Assembly (NCBI GenBank): GCA_036873755.1 | Contig: JAVTVY010017242.1 | Location: forward strand, 1 to 64,000 | DNA: 64,000 nt | Direction of reading: 5' to 3' | Source: Hanleya hanleyi | Lineage: Eukaryota; Mollusca; Polyplacophora; Lepidopleurida; Hanleyidae | Shown: in pieces, positions 52,490 to 63,820 of the stretch | How positions within the stretch are numbered: position 1 is the stretch's first letter | Layout: the number at the start of each line of letters is the position of its first letter | Translations under genes and position numbers: made by a program | The notes under the pieces: model-generated | Told to the model about the DNA's origin: nothing | Seen by the model: the letters and a program-made list of their open reading frames with translations, nothing else | The model's database searches: none

Positions 52490-53090
52490 TCCTTTGTTTC
52501 TGGCAATAATGTGACAACTGCTCATCAGATTATTCTCAAATTTGGTATTCACATGCCATAAGATGTCACTTGGGATTGTGTTTCGCACACTTGTGCCTAC
52601 AAATCTAAATTTGGTTTCCGGGCAATAACTTGAAGACCCCTCTTCAGATTCTTCCCAAAGTTCGTATGCTGATACATGTCATGAGATGATGTTGGGATTG
52701 CGTTTTGCCCACTTGCACCTACAAGTGGCGACACCTGGTGGCAGATTTAAAATTTGGTTTCCGGACAATAGGTTGAGGATGCATTCAGCTTCTCGTCAAA
52801 TTTGGTTTGCAGATAATATGCCTTGAGATATCACTTGGAGTTGCTTCTCGGTTACATAATTTCCATGCTTCACTTCATGGAAACTATATTACAGAAGCAA
52901 TCAACGTTCAGTCAACCGTTCTGAGTTGATTTTAAAACTTGGGAAGGCAGAAAGACCTTTCCGCATCCAACGCCTATGAAGTAGCAGTTGCCTCCCTCGT
53001 GTATATCCCCCGAGACCAACAATGCTAAAAATATTGCTGCCATTTCGGCGGAGGACTTAGCATCCTCTGGCTGCTTGTTATTTCCTCCGA
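52490..53090. repeat. Inverted partner of 28,960-29,600
   Basis: Shares GGTTTCCGG(A/G)CAATA, AAATTTGGTTTGCAGATAAT, ATTACAGAAGCAATCAAC and CATCC(A/G)(A/C)(C/G)GCCTATGAAGTAGCAG with the region left of the 190-bp array, in opposite orientation. Confidence 0.7.
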
Positions 53091-54639
53091 TCTGGGGGGA
53101 AATGCTTGGATTCACCAGAAGCTTTCCCAGCGTGCTGCTGGAACTACATGTATTTGAAAAACAACAATCAATGATTCCAACAACATTACAGATAATCTGA
53201 AGGTGGTTTAGCCATATTTCGAGTGCCTATTTGCTCAAGATAGATAGTAGACCAATAAATGCAGGTAAAATAATTCTAGTAAATTATTATGAGGAAAAAT
53301 GTTTCACCGGTAGCTGCTGATAAAATTCAGGTTATACGCACGGTCACATATGAGATGGGTCACATATGAGACGCAGATATTTCCAAGAAATGGCTATCAA
53401 TCTGGCACAATAAAAATTTACATATTTGCCATGAAACTAGAACCAGGATGTCTATACTTAGTAATCATCAGGTTAGTCGTAACTAACATTCATTAAAGAG
53501 CCGTATATCATTCATAATCCCTCTGTAAGATCCAGTCACTTTCGTCTGCCACGGAGTGATCAGGTCGAAAATACGCAACGGAAAATGATGTTAATCCCTT
53601 CAATAATGTATCTTATCTTTTTATTGAACTTGGCACAATGTAATGCCACAACAACTGTTTATATTGCACATAATTATCACTGATGACATTTTTACAACCA
53701 TATATGTTTATTCATCACCGATTATTTCAAAACATCACCTGTACATATACCGTTAGGTTTCTCTGTAAAATTGATCCTGAAGATGGTTTGAAGCAATAAA
53801 CCGAAATATTGAGTCACAATGAATTGCTTGTCGTTCTTCGGAGTGCTTATCCTGCTATATTACAGTGCCAGACACCACATTATCAAGGTCCTGTTGTTTC
53901 TCAGCAAAATGCATTGAAGCAACAGGAACCCGTGCTCACTGGACACCATCCTCGCTAAAACCAGGGGTATCTCTATCATAGAATACCCCTGGTCCACTTG
54001 AACAGTGTACCGCGATCAACGACAACACAGCGGTAGATGTCAGCCAATCAGCAAAAGCAACATCCTGCACATATTGACCAATCAGATCACTTGTTTACCG
54101 CGGTCATGGCGACCGTGGCAACAAATTCGAAAATATCACAGCTTGTGCGATACCCTGTGGCAGATGAAGACGCACATTTTCAACCACCATGATCATTAAT
54201 AAAAACTAGGCCCATGGGCTTATACAGGGATCTATTATTCTTGGTATTTTATTCAAATACATCAACCTGCTGACTTGGCTGTATTGCACTGGCGAGTACA
54301 CGCTGATCTTGAATCTTGGAGGTGGCCCAATGTCGGCCAAGACTCTGGTTGCACGGCGCTGCAATATGATTTTTTTTTCATAAATTTAAGGGTCCACTGC
54401 ATGCATTACAACGTTGTTGTTGTAGACACGGGTTGGTTTCATGCTAAAAAAGATCCAGTATCTCGGAAATAAATCACAGGAACGTCAAACTTAACACTTA
54501 ATTTGGGTTGGTGCAATTAACCGGTCAATATTTAAATAATACATGCAGGAAATAAGCAATTAATTGTATGCCCCCCATTCCGCTTTAGTCCAACACTGCC
54601 CCGCCATTGTTCTGTTCTGTATTAACCGAGATCCAACGT
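53091..54639. other. Non-coding flank with a short dispersed repeat
   Basis: No gene. 53,850-53,950 (CCTGTTG-TTTCTCAGCA, AATGCATTGAAGCAACAGGAAC) has an inverted copy at 56,065-56,150, so it is a small interspersed repeat. Confidence 0.5.
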
Positions 54640-55260
54640 GGACAAATATATTTCCCAGTCAGTCAGGCTTGAGGAACCAAGGGTCATAACTCTTGAAAAT
54701 ATAACCGAAATGCAGAGAAACTTCACGCTGCATAACTATTGGGTAGTGATCATGCAAATTTCATAAATGTCCATACAATATTAACCGAGATCCAGCTCGA
54801 ACAAGTCCCAATTAACAAAGATTTCAAGAACAAAAGGGCCATAACTCTTGAAAATATATGCGAAACACGGAGAAACTTTATGCTGCACAACTACAAAGCA
54901 CTGGCCACATATCATGCAAACTTCATAATTGTCCATACAATATTAACCAAGATCCAGCTCGGACAAGTCCCAATTCACGGAGATTTCAGGAATAAAGGGC
55001 CATAGCTCTTGAAAATATAAGCGAAACGCGGAGAAACTGTACGCTGCACAACTATGGGGCACTGACCACATATCATGCAAATTTCATACTTGTACATAAA
55101 ATATTAACCAAGATCCAGCCCGTACAAGTTCCAGTCATGGAGATTTCAGGATCAAAGGGCCATAACCCCCCCCCCCCAAAAAAAACAAAACTTGGAAAAA
55201 CGTTACGCTGCACAACTACGAGGCACTGGCCACATTTCATGCAATAAAAATGTTAAACAT
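54640..55260. repeat. Tandem repeat, about 155-160 bp, four copies
   Basis: Units contain GGGCCATAACTCTTGAAAAT, ATCATGCAAATTTCAT and CCATACAATATTAACC(A/G)AGATCC, starting near 54,682, 54,838, 55,000 and 55,158. A poly-C/poly-A run (55,167-55,190) interrupts the last. Confidence 0.8.
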
Positions 55261-56279
55261 TTGTGAAGTGCTTTTTTCTCTGATTTCAAAATCTTTCAAA
55301 ATTTTTCAAACGGATCGAAATTGACAAAGTTCACACCTGGTTGGCATCAATATTGCATCTACTAACACTCAATTACATGTTTGCGAAGTTTGAGCTTGAT
55401 GTGATTTACTATTTTCAATTTTGAAAAGTGATACAATTTCTTACAAAAACAACAATGTCACACTACAATTCTAACCGACCCTTAAGAGCGTAGATCACGA
55501 TCATTTCTAAACTATCACCTTCAGTGATAACTTGTCAGGCTATGACAAGCTGGCAGGGGACATGGACCTTTTTGGTCGAATTTTTAGGTTGATAACCCGT
55601 GTCAGTTATCAGGAATATGATTTTGAAAATGGCAATCTCTCTGATGAGCCATGCATCCCACGGTGGCCATGATGCTTTTGTGTAAAGTTCATTTACATAT
55701 TTTTAAGGTGTTGACAGTGAAGTCGGTGAGACGAAATAAGTTGAGAACAAGAATGAATGGATTGAAAATAATTTTTAAACGGAAACTGGATAAGGTCTTT
55801 TTGGCCTGATGTCGAAGGGGGGAGGGGGATTGGGGGTGGAGATGGGAAATATCCCTGGAGGTTCATCTCTACCGTAAGGCATTTATAAGGTAGCCTTTTG
55901 TTGGAAGTGAATACGGATTTATTCATGAGAATACCACATGCATAATCTCCTGTCCATGGAGACCCCTTTGCTATCCACCCATGCATTGAATCTGACACGC
56001 CCAATTTTTTTTCCATACTAGGCTCCAGTCCCACTCACTTTGGAGCGGGTGGCTGGGTGGGTTCAAGTTCCTGTTGCTTCAATGCATTCTGCTGAGAAGC
56101 AACAGAAACTTGATAATGTGATGTCTAGCACCGTAATATCACTTGTCTCTATTGCACCATGTTAGCGTCCTGTCTGTGTCTTGTGCGCTGTCCTCGATGT
56201 TTTATAGGGTGGATGGAGGGTGTCTGGTTCCATGCTGCTTCAAAGATTTCTTCTTTGAAGTAAGAGGAACACAACTGGG
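55261..56279. other. Non-coding flank
   Basis: No gene recognised; the open frame at 55,693-56,034 (minus) has no signature. The inverted copy of the 53,850 repeat is at 56,065-56,150. Confidence 0.45.
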
Positions 56280-56390
56280 CTGGGTGGTGCTTAGTTGCTT
56301 CGTCGTGATATAGTTCAAATATTGTTGAAAGTGACGTTAAATTCTATTCACTCTCTCACTCATTCACTCACTTTGGAACAGGTATACACA
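56280..56390 (+). repeat. SINE tail-like sequence with (TCAC)n end
   Basis: TTCGTCGTGATATAGTTC, ATTGTTGAAAGTGACGTTAA, then CTCTCACTCATTCACTCACT. The layout is like a short repeat I recall as abundant in abalone and other gastropods; recognition is from memory. Confidence 0.45.
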
Positions 56391-57477
56391 TAAATGGTTA
56401 GAATTGTCGTGGCAGATATCGATGCTTTATTTTTATCCTATTTTGAGGTGTCTAGCCAATTTTTGTATGAAATTCAGCCTGTTTTGAAGAACTGCATAAA
56501 TGACATTGTCATTGCTTCATAAGCACATGGAAAATAATCATGATCTACTCCCTTAATTAAAAAAAAAATAATAATAATAAAATAATGATGCCGTGGCTCC
56601 AATCCCAGAAGATTATTCATGGTTGTTGTTGCAATATGTCATTTCTGGTTTTATTCGTCAAAGCTCACCAGATGCTTTGCTAATCTTTGGCACTTGCATT
56701 AATTTTCAAGTCCATTGTGTTCCCTGGAGTATAGGCGCAACCTGTTCCGTAATTTTCAAGTCACAGTAATAATATTTCTCATCACAGAAAATTACAGCAG
56801 TTTTAAAGGATCTTAAAGAATACACTCAAGAGTCCTTTTGCAACTGGGCCATAGCAGTTTCAAATGCCAAGTAGTAATCAATAGGTGCAGTCACGCGAAG
56901 CACGCAAAAAACAGTTACAGTTACAGTGGATATATATTGAGTTTTTCAAGAGACAAGTCGAGTTCCCAAATAAAAATGTTAAATTATCGAGCAAATGATG
57001 GTTGTGGTGTCTTGAATCAATCTATTCAAGAGTGCTGGAATGCTTGCTCGACCACGTATCTGCGGACAAACGGTAAGCGCAACGTCCATGTTAACTGCCC
57101 GTGTAAGCAAGGCACAATTCTCTTTGGATTAAAATACATTCTCAAAGAGAGCCGTGTCTACCCGCGGGAGACCAAAGCGACTCTCATGTAAACTGGTGAC
57201 ATTTTTGAATCTCCAATCTCAAAGCGAGGCAGCATGACATCACTCGCTCGACCGGGACTATTTTCCAAGTGATCATATGACCACACACGTGACTCGCTTG
57301 ACAGACAACATGATGAACAATCCACATGTGATTAGAAACAGCTGATCAATGTGTACATCTCAGATGCCAGCGCCATCGGCTGCATTTTTGCTCGATTTTC
57401 TGAGTTGGGGGGGGGGGGGAAGCACCCTTTCTCATAACGTTTTTTTTCCACAAAATTATTATAATCTTTTTCTTTTT
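56391..57477. other. Non-coding flank
   Basis: No gene signature found; the frame at 56,838-57,191 has a few Cys residues but no recognisable domain. A poly-G run lies at 57,409-57,418. Confidence 0.45.
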
Positions 57478-57588
57478 TTATAAGTAGGCCTTATCCCAAC
57501 CCATAAAACGTGTACGATTGAATGAAGCTAAAGTTGGATACAAATAAATAAAGTGGAAAATTGTAGCATTGTTAAAATGAATACTTAC

Positions 57589-57963
57589 AACCTGGTCTTG
57601 CATTATTGAATTCAGGGGCGAAACAACGAAAGTTATCATAGGCATATCCAGGCCATGCCGCTTCTGCAGAACCCATGGTAGAAGTTGAAATATCAAGCTT
57701 TTCCCATAGCCTGTAGGTAGAACAGCAATACAGTCTCTGCCGTTGTAAGCTGCCGTCAGTGCCTCTACTTGTTTTTCTTTCAAGGTGACACAAACACCCA
57801 GCTTTCTCTTAGCGAATTCCAGCGCTTCGATGAAATTACCCGTTTCTCTCTCACCGTGGCCAGCTGGCATGGGCGCAGCCATATTGTTTTCTTGATCGGA
57901 ACTGTGCGAACTACTTCCTGTATTAGATAACTCGCTTTCACGGCCAAGTATACATACCGACAA
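57589..57963 (-). CDS. RecQ-like DNA helicase, first exon (partial)
   Basis: Open frame with EFAKRKLGVCVTLKEKQVEA (Q-motif-like), Walker A AVLPTGYGKSLIFQLLP and motif Ia FVVSPLNSIMQDQV, as in RecQ helicases. At 57,588-57,583 the minus strand reads GTAAGT directly after ...CAGGTT, a good splice donor, so the exon ends there; the rest of the gene is not found in the window to the left. The start may be the internal Met of NNMAAPMPAGH. Similar RecQ-like genes are often multiplied in invertebrate genomes, so host gene or mobile-element cargo are both possible. Confidence 0.65.
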
Positions 57964-59190
57964 TAATTTGTTCGCGATTGATATGCTCCGAAACGGAAAG
58001 AGTCATTTCCCAATTATATAGCCCACGTTATGTTTAGCAATTCGCTTCTAACTCGGCGGAGTCAGCAGGTCAATGACAAGCCGGATACAGACGGGTGAAA
58101 ATCATACGCCGCCTACTCACCCCCCAAATTTTGAGGGGATGGCTCCCATTTACCCGTGAGACTCTTTCTCGCAGTAGGGAGTCTCGCGAGACGAGAATGG
58201 ATTAAAATACTCATTGGAAAGGTTATAATCAGCCTGTGAATCGTTGAACTTGTTCTGGTTTCGTTTTCGACATGTCATAGCTTCCCAAAGCTTTGGAATT
58301 GGAGATGTTGCCAGACATGTACAGTCGATCTTATCAAATCGTGTCACTGAAGCATGTGTCAGTGAAGTTTGTTTTATTTATCCATCAGGTTTGCCTTTCA
58401 AGTTAATCATGCGCAAATCAAGTGTTGAAAATTGGGGTCTTCATAACCCAGAGCGAGATCGAACGAGAGTGAAACGAGATACACACGTGGACAAAATGAT
58501 AGGAAAAGTGCACGCACTCGCCCCGGCAGCACTGGCCAGTCTACGATATCACGCGCCTCACATTCTCACGTTTATTGCTGATTGGACGATGGGCAGGCGT
58601 CCCTTGAAACACAAACCTTACACCCGAGACACTTGCACGAATGTTACAGACACTTCAGCAAGTAGGCGGTGCGAGGAGAGCGCTGCATACATTAACATAC
58701 GAGACCATCAACCAACCACCATGCCATGCTAGGGTCGAGCCCCCGGAAATTGTCTTCCTGCCATCCCATAATAGCAGTGCTCAAAATGGTATTCGTTTCG
58801 ACAACTTTGACAAAGTTTACTGATGAGAAAAACCACGATTTTCACGTTCGTAGAGAACTCCAAGTCTTCTCCGAGAATTTAAGGTAAATTTAACACAAAA
58901 CAACACTGTAGAAATAACGAACAGCGGCTATAGTCTCAACTACCCACGTGAAATTGCTGAGGGATAGATGTATAATACGCCCGACAAATATATTTTTAAG
59001 TATGGCCTCATACGCGCATTAATCTGTCAAACGTATGATATGATCATAAATAACACAAAACATCAAAATAAAGTTCAAAACAAGCCACAGACACAATTTA
59101 AATTAGTACTTGGGCCATTTGGTTGAAAAAAGAAACTTGAACGAATTGATTGCATTCTTCAGCGGATGTTGGACAGGGGAGTACTTCGGA
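57964..59190. other. Non-coding flank
   Basis: No gene signature; the 162-codon frame at 58,244-58,732 has no recognisable domain. Confidence 0.45.
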
Positions 59191-59526
59191 AGTAGTATAT
59201 ACACCGCAGATAGGGCCTTATTTTGCCGGGGGAGATAACTCTTTTGTGAAGGGTACGTGGAGGGGGCGCCACCAGCTCAAGAGACCAAAAACTACCTCCA
59301 ACACAGAAGAGTTCCAATCTAGGGGAAGGTAACTCTGGGTGACTATAGTTCCGCCAAAGGGCCCCTGGGCATGTATTCTTCCGCGGTGATGCGGTCTGGC
59401 GGTGATGCGGTCGCGGGAAAAAGCTTCCGCGGAGAAAAAGTAGTCCCTAGACTTGAAATACGCTGCATGGTCCGATTGGGTCGAGTGAGGTATCAAAGTG
59501 AAGCATTCGTGAAGGGGCATCCAGTC
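59191..59526. repeat. E3 left terminal region
   Basis: AGTAGTATAT, GGGGGAGATAACTC, GAGGGGGCGCCACCAGCTC, ACCTCCAACACAGAAGAGTT, then the TTCCGCGG-rich block shared with E2. Confidence 0.8.
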
Positions 59527-59935
59527 ATGGGTGGGTGCATGTAAAATTAGGATTTTTCCCGAAACTATAAAAAGCGGAACACGGACTTTACCCCTAAAAT
59601 AGGGGAAAACACCTATCAACCCTAGTCAAAAGGGCTAATATCGGTCCCCGGGCTTATTGGGACCTGCCTATCAAGTCAATGGGGTGGGTGCATGTAAAAT
59701 TAGGATTTTTCCCCGAAAATATAAAAAGCGGAACACGGACTTTACCCCTAAAATAGGGGAAAGCCCCTATCAACCTAGCCAAAAGGGCTAATATCGGTCC
59801 CCGGGCTTATCGGGGCCTGCCTATCAAGTCAATGGGGTGGGTGCATGTAAAATTAGGATTTTTCCCCGAAACTATGAAAAGCGGAACACGGATTTTACCC
59901 CTACAATAGGGGTCTGTATTATACAATATAAGGGA
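59527..59935. repeat. 153-bp tandem repeat, 2.7 copies
   Basis: GTGGGTGCATG at 59,531, 59,684 and 59,837, exactly 153 bp apart. Each unit has TATAAAAAGCGGAACACGG (third unit TATGAAAAG) and GGTCCCCGGGCTTAT. Confidence 0.85.
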
Positions 59936-60900
59936 AAATGCCTGTATGGGGTATGGGGATGGTCAATTTTTTTCGTGGGCTTTACAATGGCTTGTGGGGT
60001 CTCGTTTTTCTCGTTTCGCCAAGAAAATGACAATGGGAAGGGTCCCGGAGCGAATCGGTGAAATTTTTGGGAAAAGTCACCGAGGTCTGTATATAGGCTC
60101 ATACTGGCTATATGGGGGGAGGGGTGGTCAATTTGTTTCCTGGGCTTTACTATGGCTTGTGGGGTCTCGTTTTTCTCGTCTCACCAAGAAAAACACGATG
60201 GGAAGGGTCCCGGAGCGAATCGGTGAAATTTTTAGAAAAAGTCACCGAGGTCTGCATATAGTCCATACTGGCTATATGGGGGTATAGGTTCAACCTGGGA
60301 AATTCACACACGTTCATTGTGATATGGGTTGTGGGGTCTCGTTTTCACGTCTCGTCATTTAGAACACAATGGGAGGGGTCCCGGAGCGAATCGGTGAAAT
60401 TTTTGGGAAAAGTACCGGGTAGGCCTGTATATAGGCCTATAGGCTGGCTATACGGGGGTATAGGTTCAACCTGGGAAATTCACACACGTTCATTGTTCAT
60501 TGCTGGTGTCTGTACAATAAAATTTGAATCTTGAATCTTGAATCTTGTGATATGGGTTGCTTGGATTTGTTTTTCACGTCTCGTCATTTAGAACACGATG
60601 GGAAGGGTCTCGGAGCGCAACGGTGAAATTTTTGGAAAAGTACCATATAGCCCATATAGTCCCATACTGGCTATATGGGGGTATAGGTTCAACCTGGAAA
60701 ATTCACATACGTTCATTGTGATATGGGCTGTTTGGATTTGTTTTTCACGTCTCGTCATTTAGAACACGATGGGAAGGGTCCCGGAGCGAAGCGGTGAAAT
60801 TTTTGGAAAAAGTTCACCGAGTCCTGGGTAGGCCCATAGGCCTATGCTGCATGGCTATGGAGGTATAGGCCCATACGGGGTGAACGTTTTGGGGTCTAGG
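59936..60900 (-). repeat. CATATAGCC module array in E3
   Basis: Five modules of the E1 type. A 52-bp insertion at 60,496-60,547 ends in AATAAAATTTGAATCTTGAA with further TTGAATC repeats and looks like the 3' tail of a 5'-truncated retroelement; TTCATTG is repeated at its left edge. Confidence 0.75.
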
Positions 60901-61795
60901 TGAGCCCCTTATGATCCTATGGTGTCGTGTGAGGTCTTATTTTGAAGCTCCCGTGGAGTTTGTAATGTATCGACTAATGGTTCGTCCGTTTTCAATAGTC
61001 TGCGCATGCGCAGTCTGGCCGTAGTATAGAAAGCAGGCATGTTGGGGGGTATGTGGGTGTGTCTTTGGGGTAGAGATGGACCGCTATGGGTCCGAATGGG
61101 TCGTGGAAGGTGTCAAAGTGAAGCTTGTGTGGGGTAGAGTCAGAATGGCGTGTTTTTAAGTGCAAGTCGCGTCAATCTGCGCATGCGCAGTTGGTTGTAG
61201 TACGTAAAGTGGTCATTTTGGGGCAGTACAGGAAGGTATTTGGGGTCGAGATGAACCATCCTTGGTCCGATTGTGTCGTGGGAGGTGTTATCTTGTAGCT
61301 CTCGGGGTGTACATCCCGATTTGAGGGATGTTCACCTCATCTGTGACGTCATCGGTGACGTCATCAGTAGGAGTAGTAGCGAAAGTGGGCATTTTGGGGC
61401 AGGGAAGGAAGGTATTTGGGGTAGAGATGGACCATCCTTGGTCCGAATGCGTCCTGGGAGGTGTAATTTTGTAGCTCTCGGGGTGTAGACCCCGATTTGA
61501 GGAATGTTCACAGCATCTTTGGCGTCATTGGTGACGTCATCAGTACGAGTAGTAGCGAAAGTGGCAATTTTGGGGTAGTAAAGGAAGGTATTTGGTGTAG
61601 AGATGGACCATCCTTGGTCCGAATGCGTCCTGTGGGGTGCCATCTTGTAACCTTCGGGGTGGAGACCACGATTTTAAGGGATGTCCACAGCATCTGTGAC
61701 GTCATTGGTGACGTCATCACTACGAGTAGTTGCGAAAGTGGGCATTTTGGAGCAGTGCAGGAGGGTATTTGGTGTAGAGATGGACCATCCATATC
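60901..61795 (-). repeat. CRE/NRF1 array in E3
   Basis: CTGCGCATGCGCAG near 61,000 and 61,178; TGACGTCA pairs near 61,346, 61,360, 61,530 and 61,697. Units of about 180 bp. Open frames here are repeat shadows. Confidence 0.75.
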
Positions 61796-62065
61796 TGTCA
61801 TGCGTATTATACAGTATCTGTCCTGTATTATACCAATCTGTGCTGTATTATACTATATCTGTCCTGTATTGTACCATATATGTCCTGTATTATACCAAAT
61901 CTGTGCTGTATTATACAATATTTGCTCTCTATTATACCGTATCTGTGCTGTATTATACCATATCAGTCCTGAATTACACCACATCTGTGCTGTATTATGC
62001 AATATCTGTCCCGTGTTATACAATATCTGTCTTGTATTGTACCATATATGTTCTGTATTATACAA
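61796..62065. repeat. 23-bp minisatellite
   Basis: About twelve imperfect units of TATCTGT(C/G)CTGTATTATAC. Absent from E1 and E2 at the same place. Confidence 0.8.
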
Positions 62066-62099
62066 TCGGATAGCGGTTGTCGTGAATAACAAGTTCAGC

Positions 62100-62303
62100 A
62101 ATGTTTATATAGTTTATTATCCCCAATGTTACATCATACCCAGGCTGGGGGAGCCGCCCTGGGTATGTTTAGTATGTTCACAGCAAAACAAATTGAAATA
62201 TCAAACACCATGTTTTATTATTTAACGCACCGTCACATTAGGTACAGGTGTTTACTGAGCTCATGTAGACATAGAGAGTATGTGCGGCATGTTATGGTAT
62301 TCA
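62100..62303 (-). promoter_or_regulatory. Shared 3' module of E3: variant hairpin and poly(A) signal
   Basis: Hairpin 62,135-62,167, in the gene's sense CATACCCAGGGC-loop GGCTCCCCCA-GCCTGGGTATG. AATAAA (complement 62,113-62,118). Against E1, one stem C-G pair has become G-C, with the loop unchanged. Confidence 0.7.
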
Positions 62304-63226
62304 TCAGTGCACGGGTGACGCATTCAACCGATGGCGGTGGTCGGTCAGCTTGGTAAGGAAAAACGTGACATTGGTTACCCTCTCTACCACCCATTGTATG
62401 TTGGGGCGTTGACGATGTGCCCATCTCAAGGCATCCACGGTGTCCAGTATCTCCAGCATCGTCTCTAGTGACCTTCGGTTAATGATGGTGAACGGCTGGT
62501 CAGACACATAGATATTATTGCCGGGATAATAATACCGTAACTGATCCGTCTTTTTGTGACATAAGATGTACCCGAAAGCGACATTCAATTTGAAGGCCGT
62601 AGTTTGATCTTTGAAGATGGCTTCCACGTAGCTGCGTAGACGGGTGCGGTTGGTCAGTGGGAAATTGTAAATATCTTGAATAGGGCCATGAGGGTGGAAA
62701 CAGTGCCGTGTCATGTACCAATGGCGCCGATCGATGTCACTCACTGGATGGTTGTCCTGTAAGAGATCGCCCAGAAAATGTTCGATGCTGTCAGGCGTAT
62801 GACTCGAAACCGTAACGCTGGGGTCCTCCTGGATATCCAGGCTCTTCTGAACTGTGGGTATAGGTGGGCTCTCCTTCATCGCATCACCAGTGGCGTTCAT
62901 CCCCCCGGGCTTATCTTCACTGGGTCTGGCCTTCCGCGGCTCCTCTTCAGTAGGAAGTTGTCGCTCATGCCATGGTACCGGGGCATGAATCAAACGTTGG
63001 TGTCGCAGCAACTGACTGGTCAGTTGAAAAGCCGACCACAATCCTCGCATGGACGCTTGGGTGGCCCATGAATTGAACGTTCATGGCGCAGTAAAGCATC
63101 TTCCCGATTAAATGACCGTGCGCAGGTTATACAAGTATACAGTCCGTCGTTGTGGGTGGCCGTGTCGTGGCGACGTAAATTGTCTAGACGTGTAAACTGC
63201 TTCTGGCAAGCTGTGCAAGTGAACAT
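62304..63226 (-). pseudogene. Triple zinc finger + PolB N-terminal domain (E3 outer copy)
   Basis: ATG 63,226. Three C2H2 fingers (CTAC...H, CITC...H, CEDC...H). A single-base loss in a short A run near 63,024 shifts the frame within finger 3; from there to the stop at 62,304 the other frame is open without further lesion. Linker SEDKPGGMNATGDA; domain with IYNFPL, TAFKLNVAFGYIL, RYYYPGNNIYV, DQPFTIINRRSLE. Apart from one base this copy would be complete, making E3 the youngest of the PolB-N-bearing elements here (inference). Confidence 0.85.
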
Positions 63227-63820
63227 CTTGGTGGTTGACAGAGTGTCTGATGAAACGGCCAGGCCGCTTTCCTTTTATAGCACGCTAGCTGGTGATCTAT
63301 TTTTAGCACACTCAGTTCAACTACCCCAAGTCGAGGACCGAGATGCACTGGTGTACGACCTAGCCGCATTGCGCGCGCGTGTGTGTGTGTGTGTGGGGGG
63401 GGGGGCAGTGGGTTTTACAGCCGGGATCTTGTCAACATCCGGGTTTCCAAGTGGGGTTTTCCCGTCGTTCCTCCGTCTTCCATCCGGGTACTGTGGTGTT
63501 TACATCCGGGTCCTCAGCTTGCATCCAGGTTTTTCATGAGCCACATTGCGTACGTGTGTGTGTTTGTGTTTGAGTCCAATCGTGCACCATGTCGAATTAC
63601 GTTCTCTCCGAAAACTTCCTCTCATTGCATCAATATGCTCAGATCCATTCAATATAAACACAACCAAGAGACATCAACACCAACAGGCACATTGCGTAAT
63701 ACACGTTTTATTATCCTCACAGCACCACCACCACTACCACCACCACCACCACCTAGCGTTGCCGCCGTCAACGATCAGCGTATAGACATATAGAGTATGT
63801 ATGGCATGTTATGGTTTTCA
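63227..63820 (-). promoter_or_regulatory. Promoter, CATCCGGG block and downstream poly(A) signal
   Basis: TATA box TATAAAAG (complement 63,272-63,279), CACGCTAGCTGGTGATC, (GT)n and poly-G at 63,378-63,408, CATCC(G/A)GG motifs at 63,437-63,530. AATAAA of the next gene (complement 63,707-63,712). Confidence 0.7.

Noticed and set aside
52328..52588. Coding-like minus-strand frame right of the Polinton
   Set aside because: Half of it lies in the dispersed repeat shared with 29.4 kb, and the rest has no family signature.
58244..58732. 162-codon open frame on the plus strand
   Set aside because: No recognisable domain, no promoter signal, composition like the flank.
61497..62225. 242-codon open frame
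   Set aside because: It runs through the CRE array and the 23-bp minisatellite; the Ile/Tyr/Cys-rich product is a repeat shadow.
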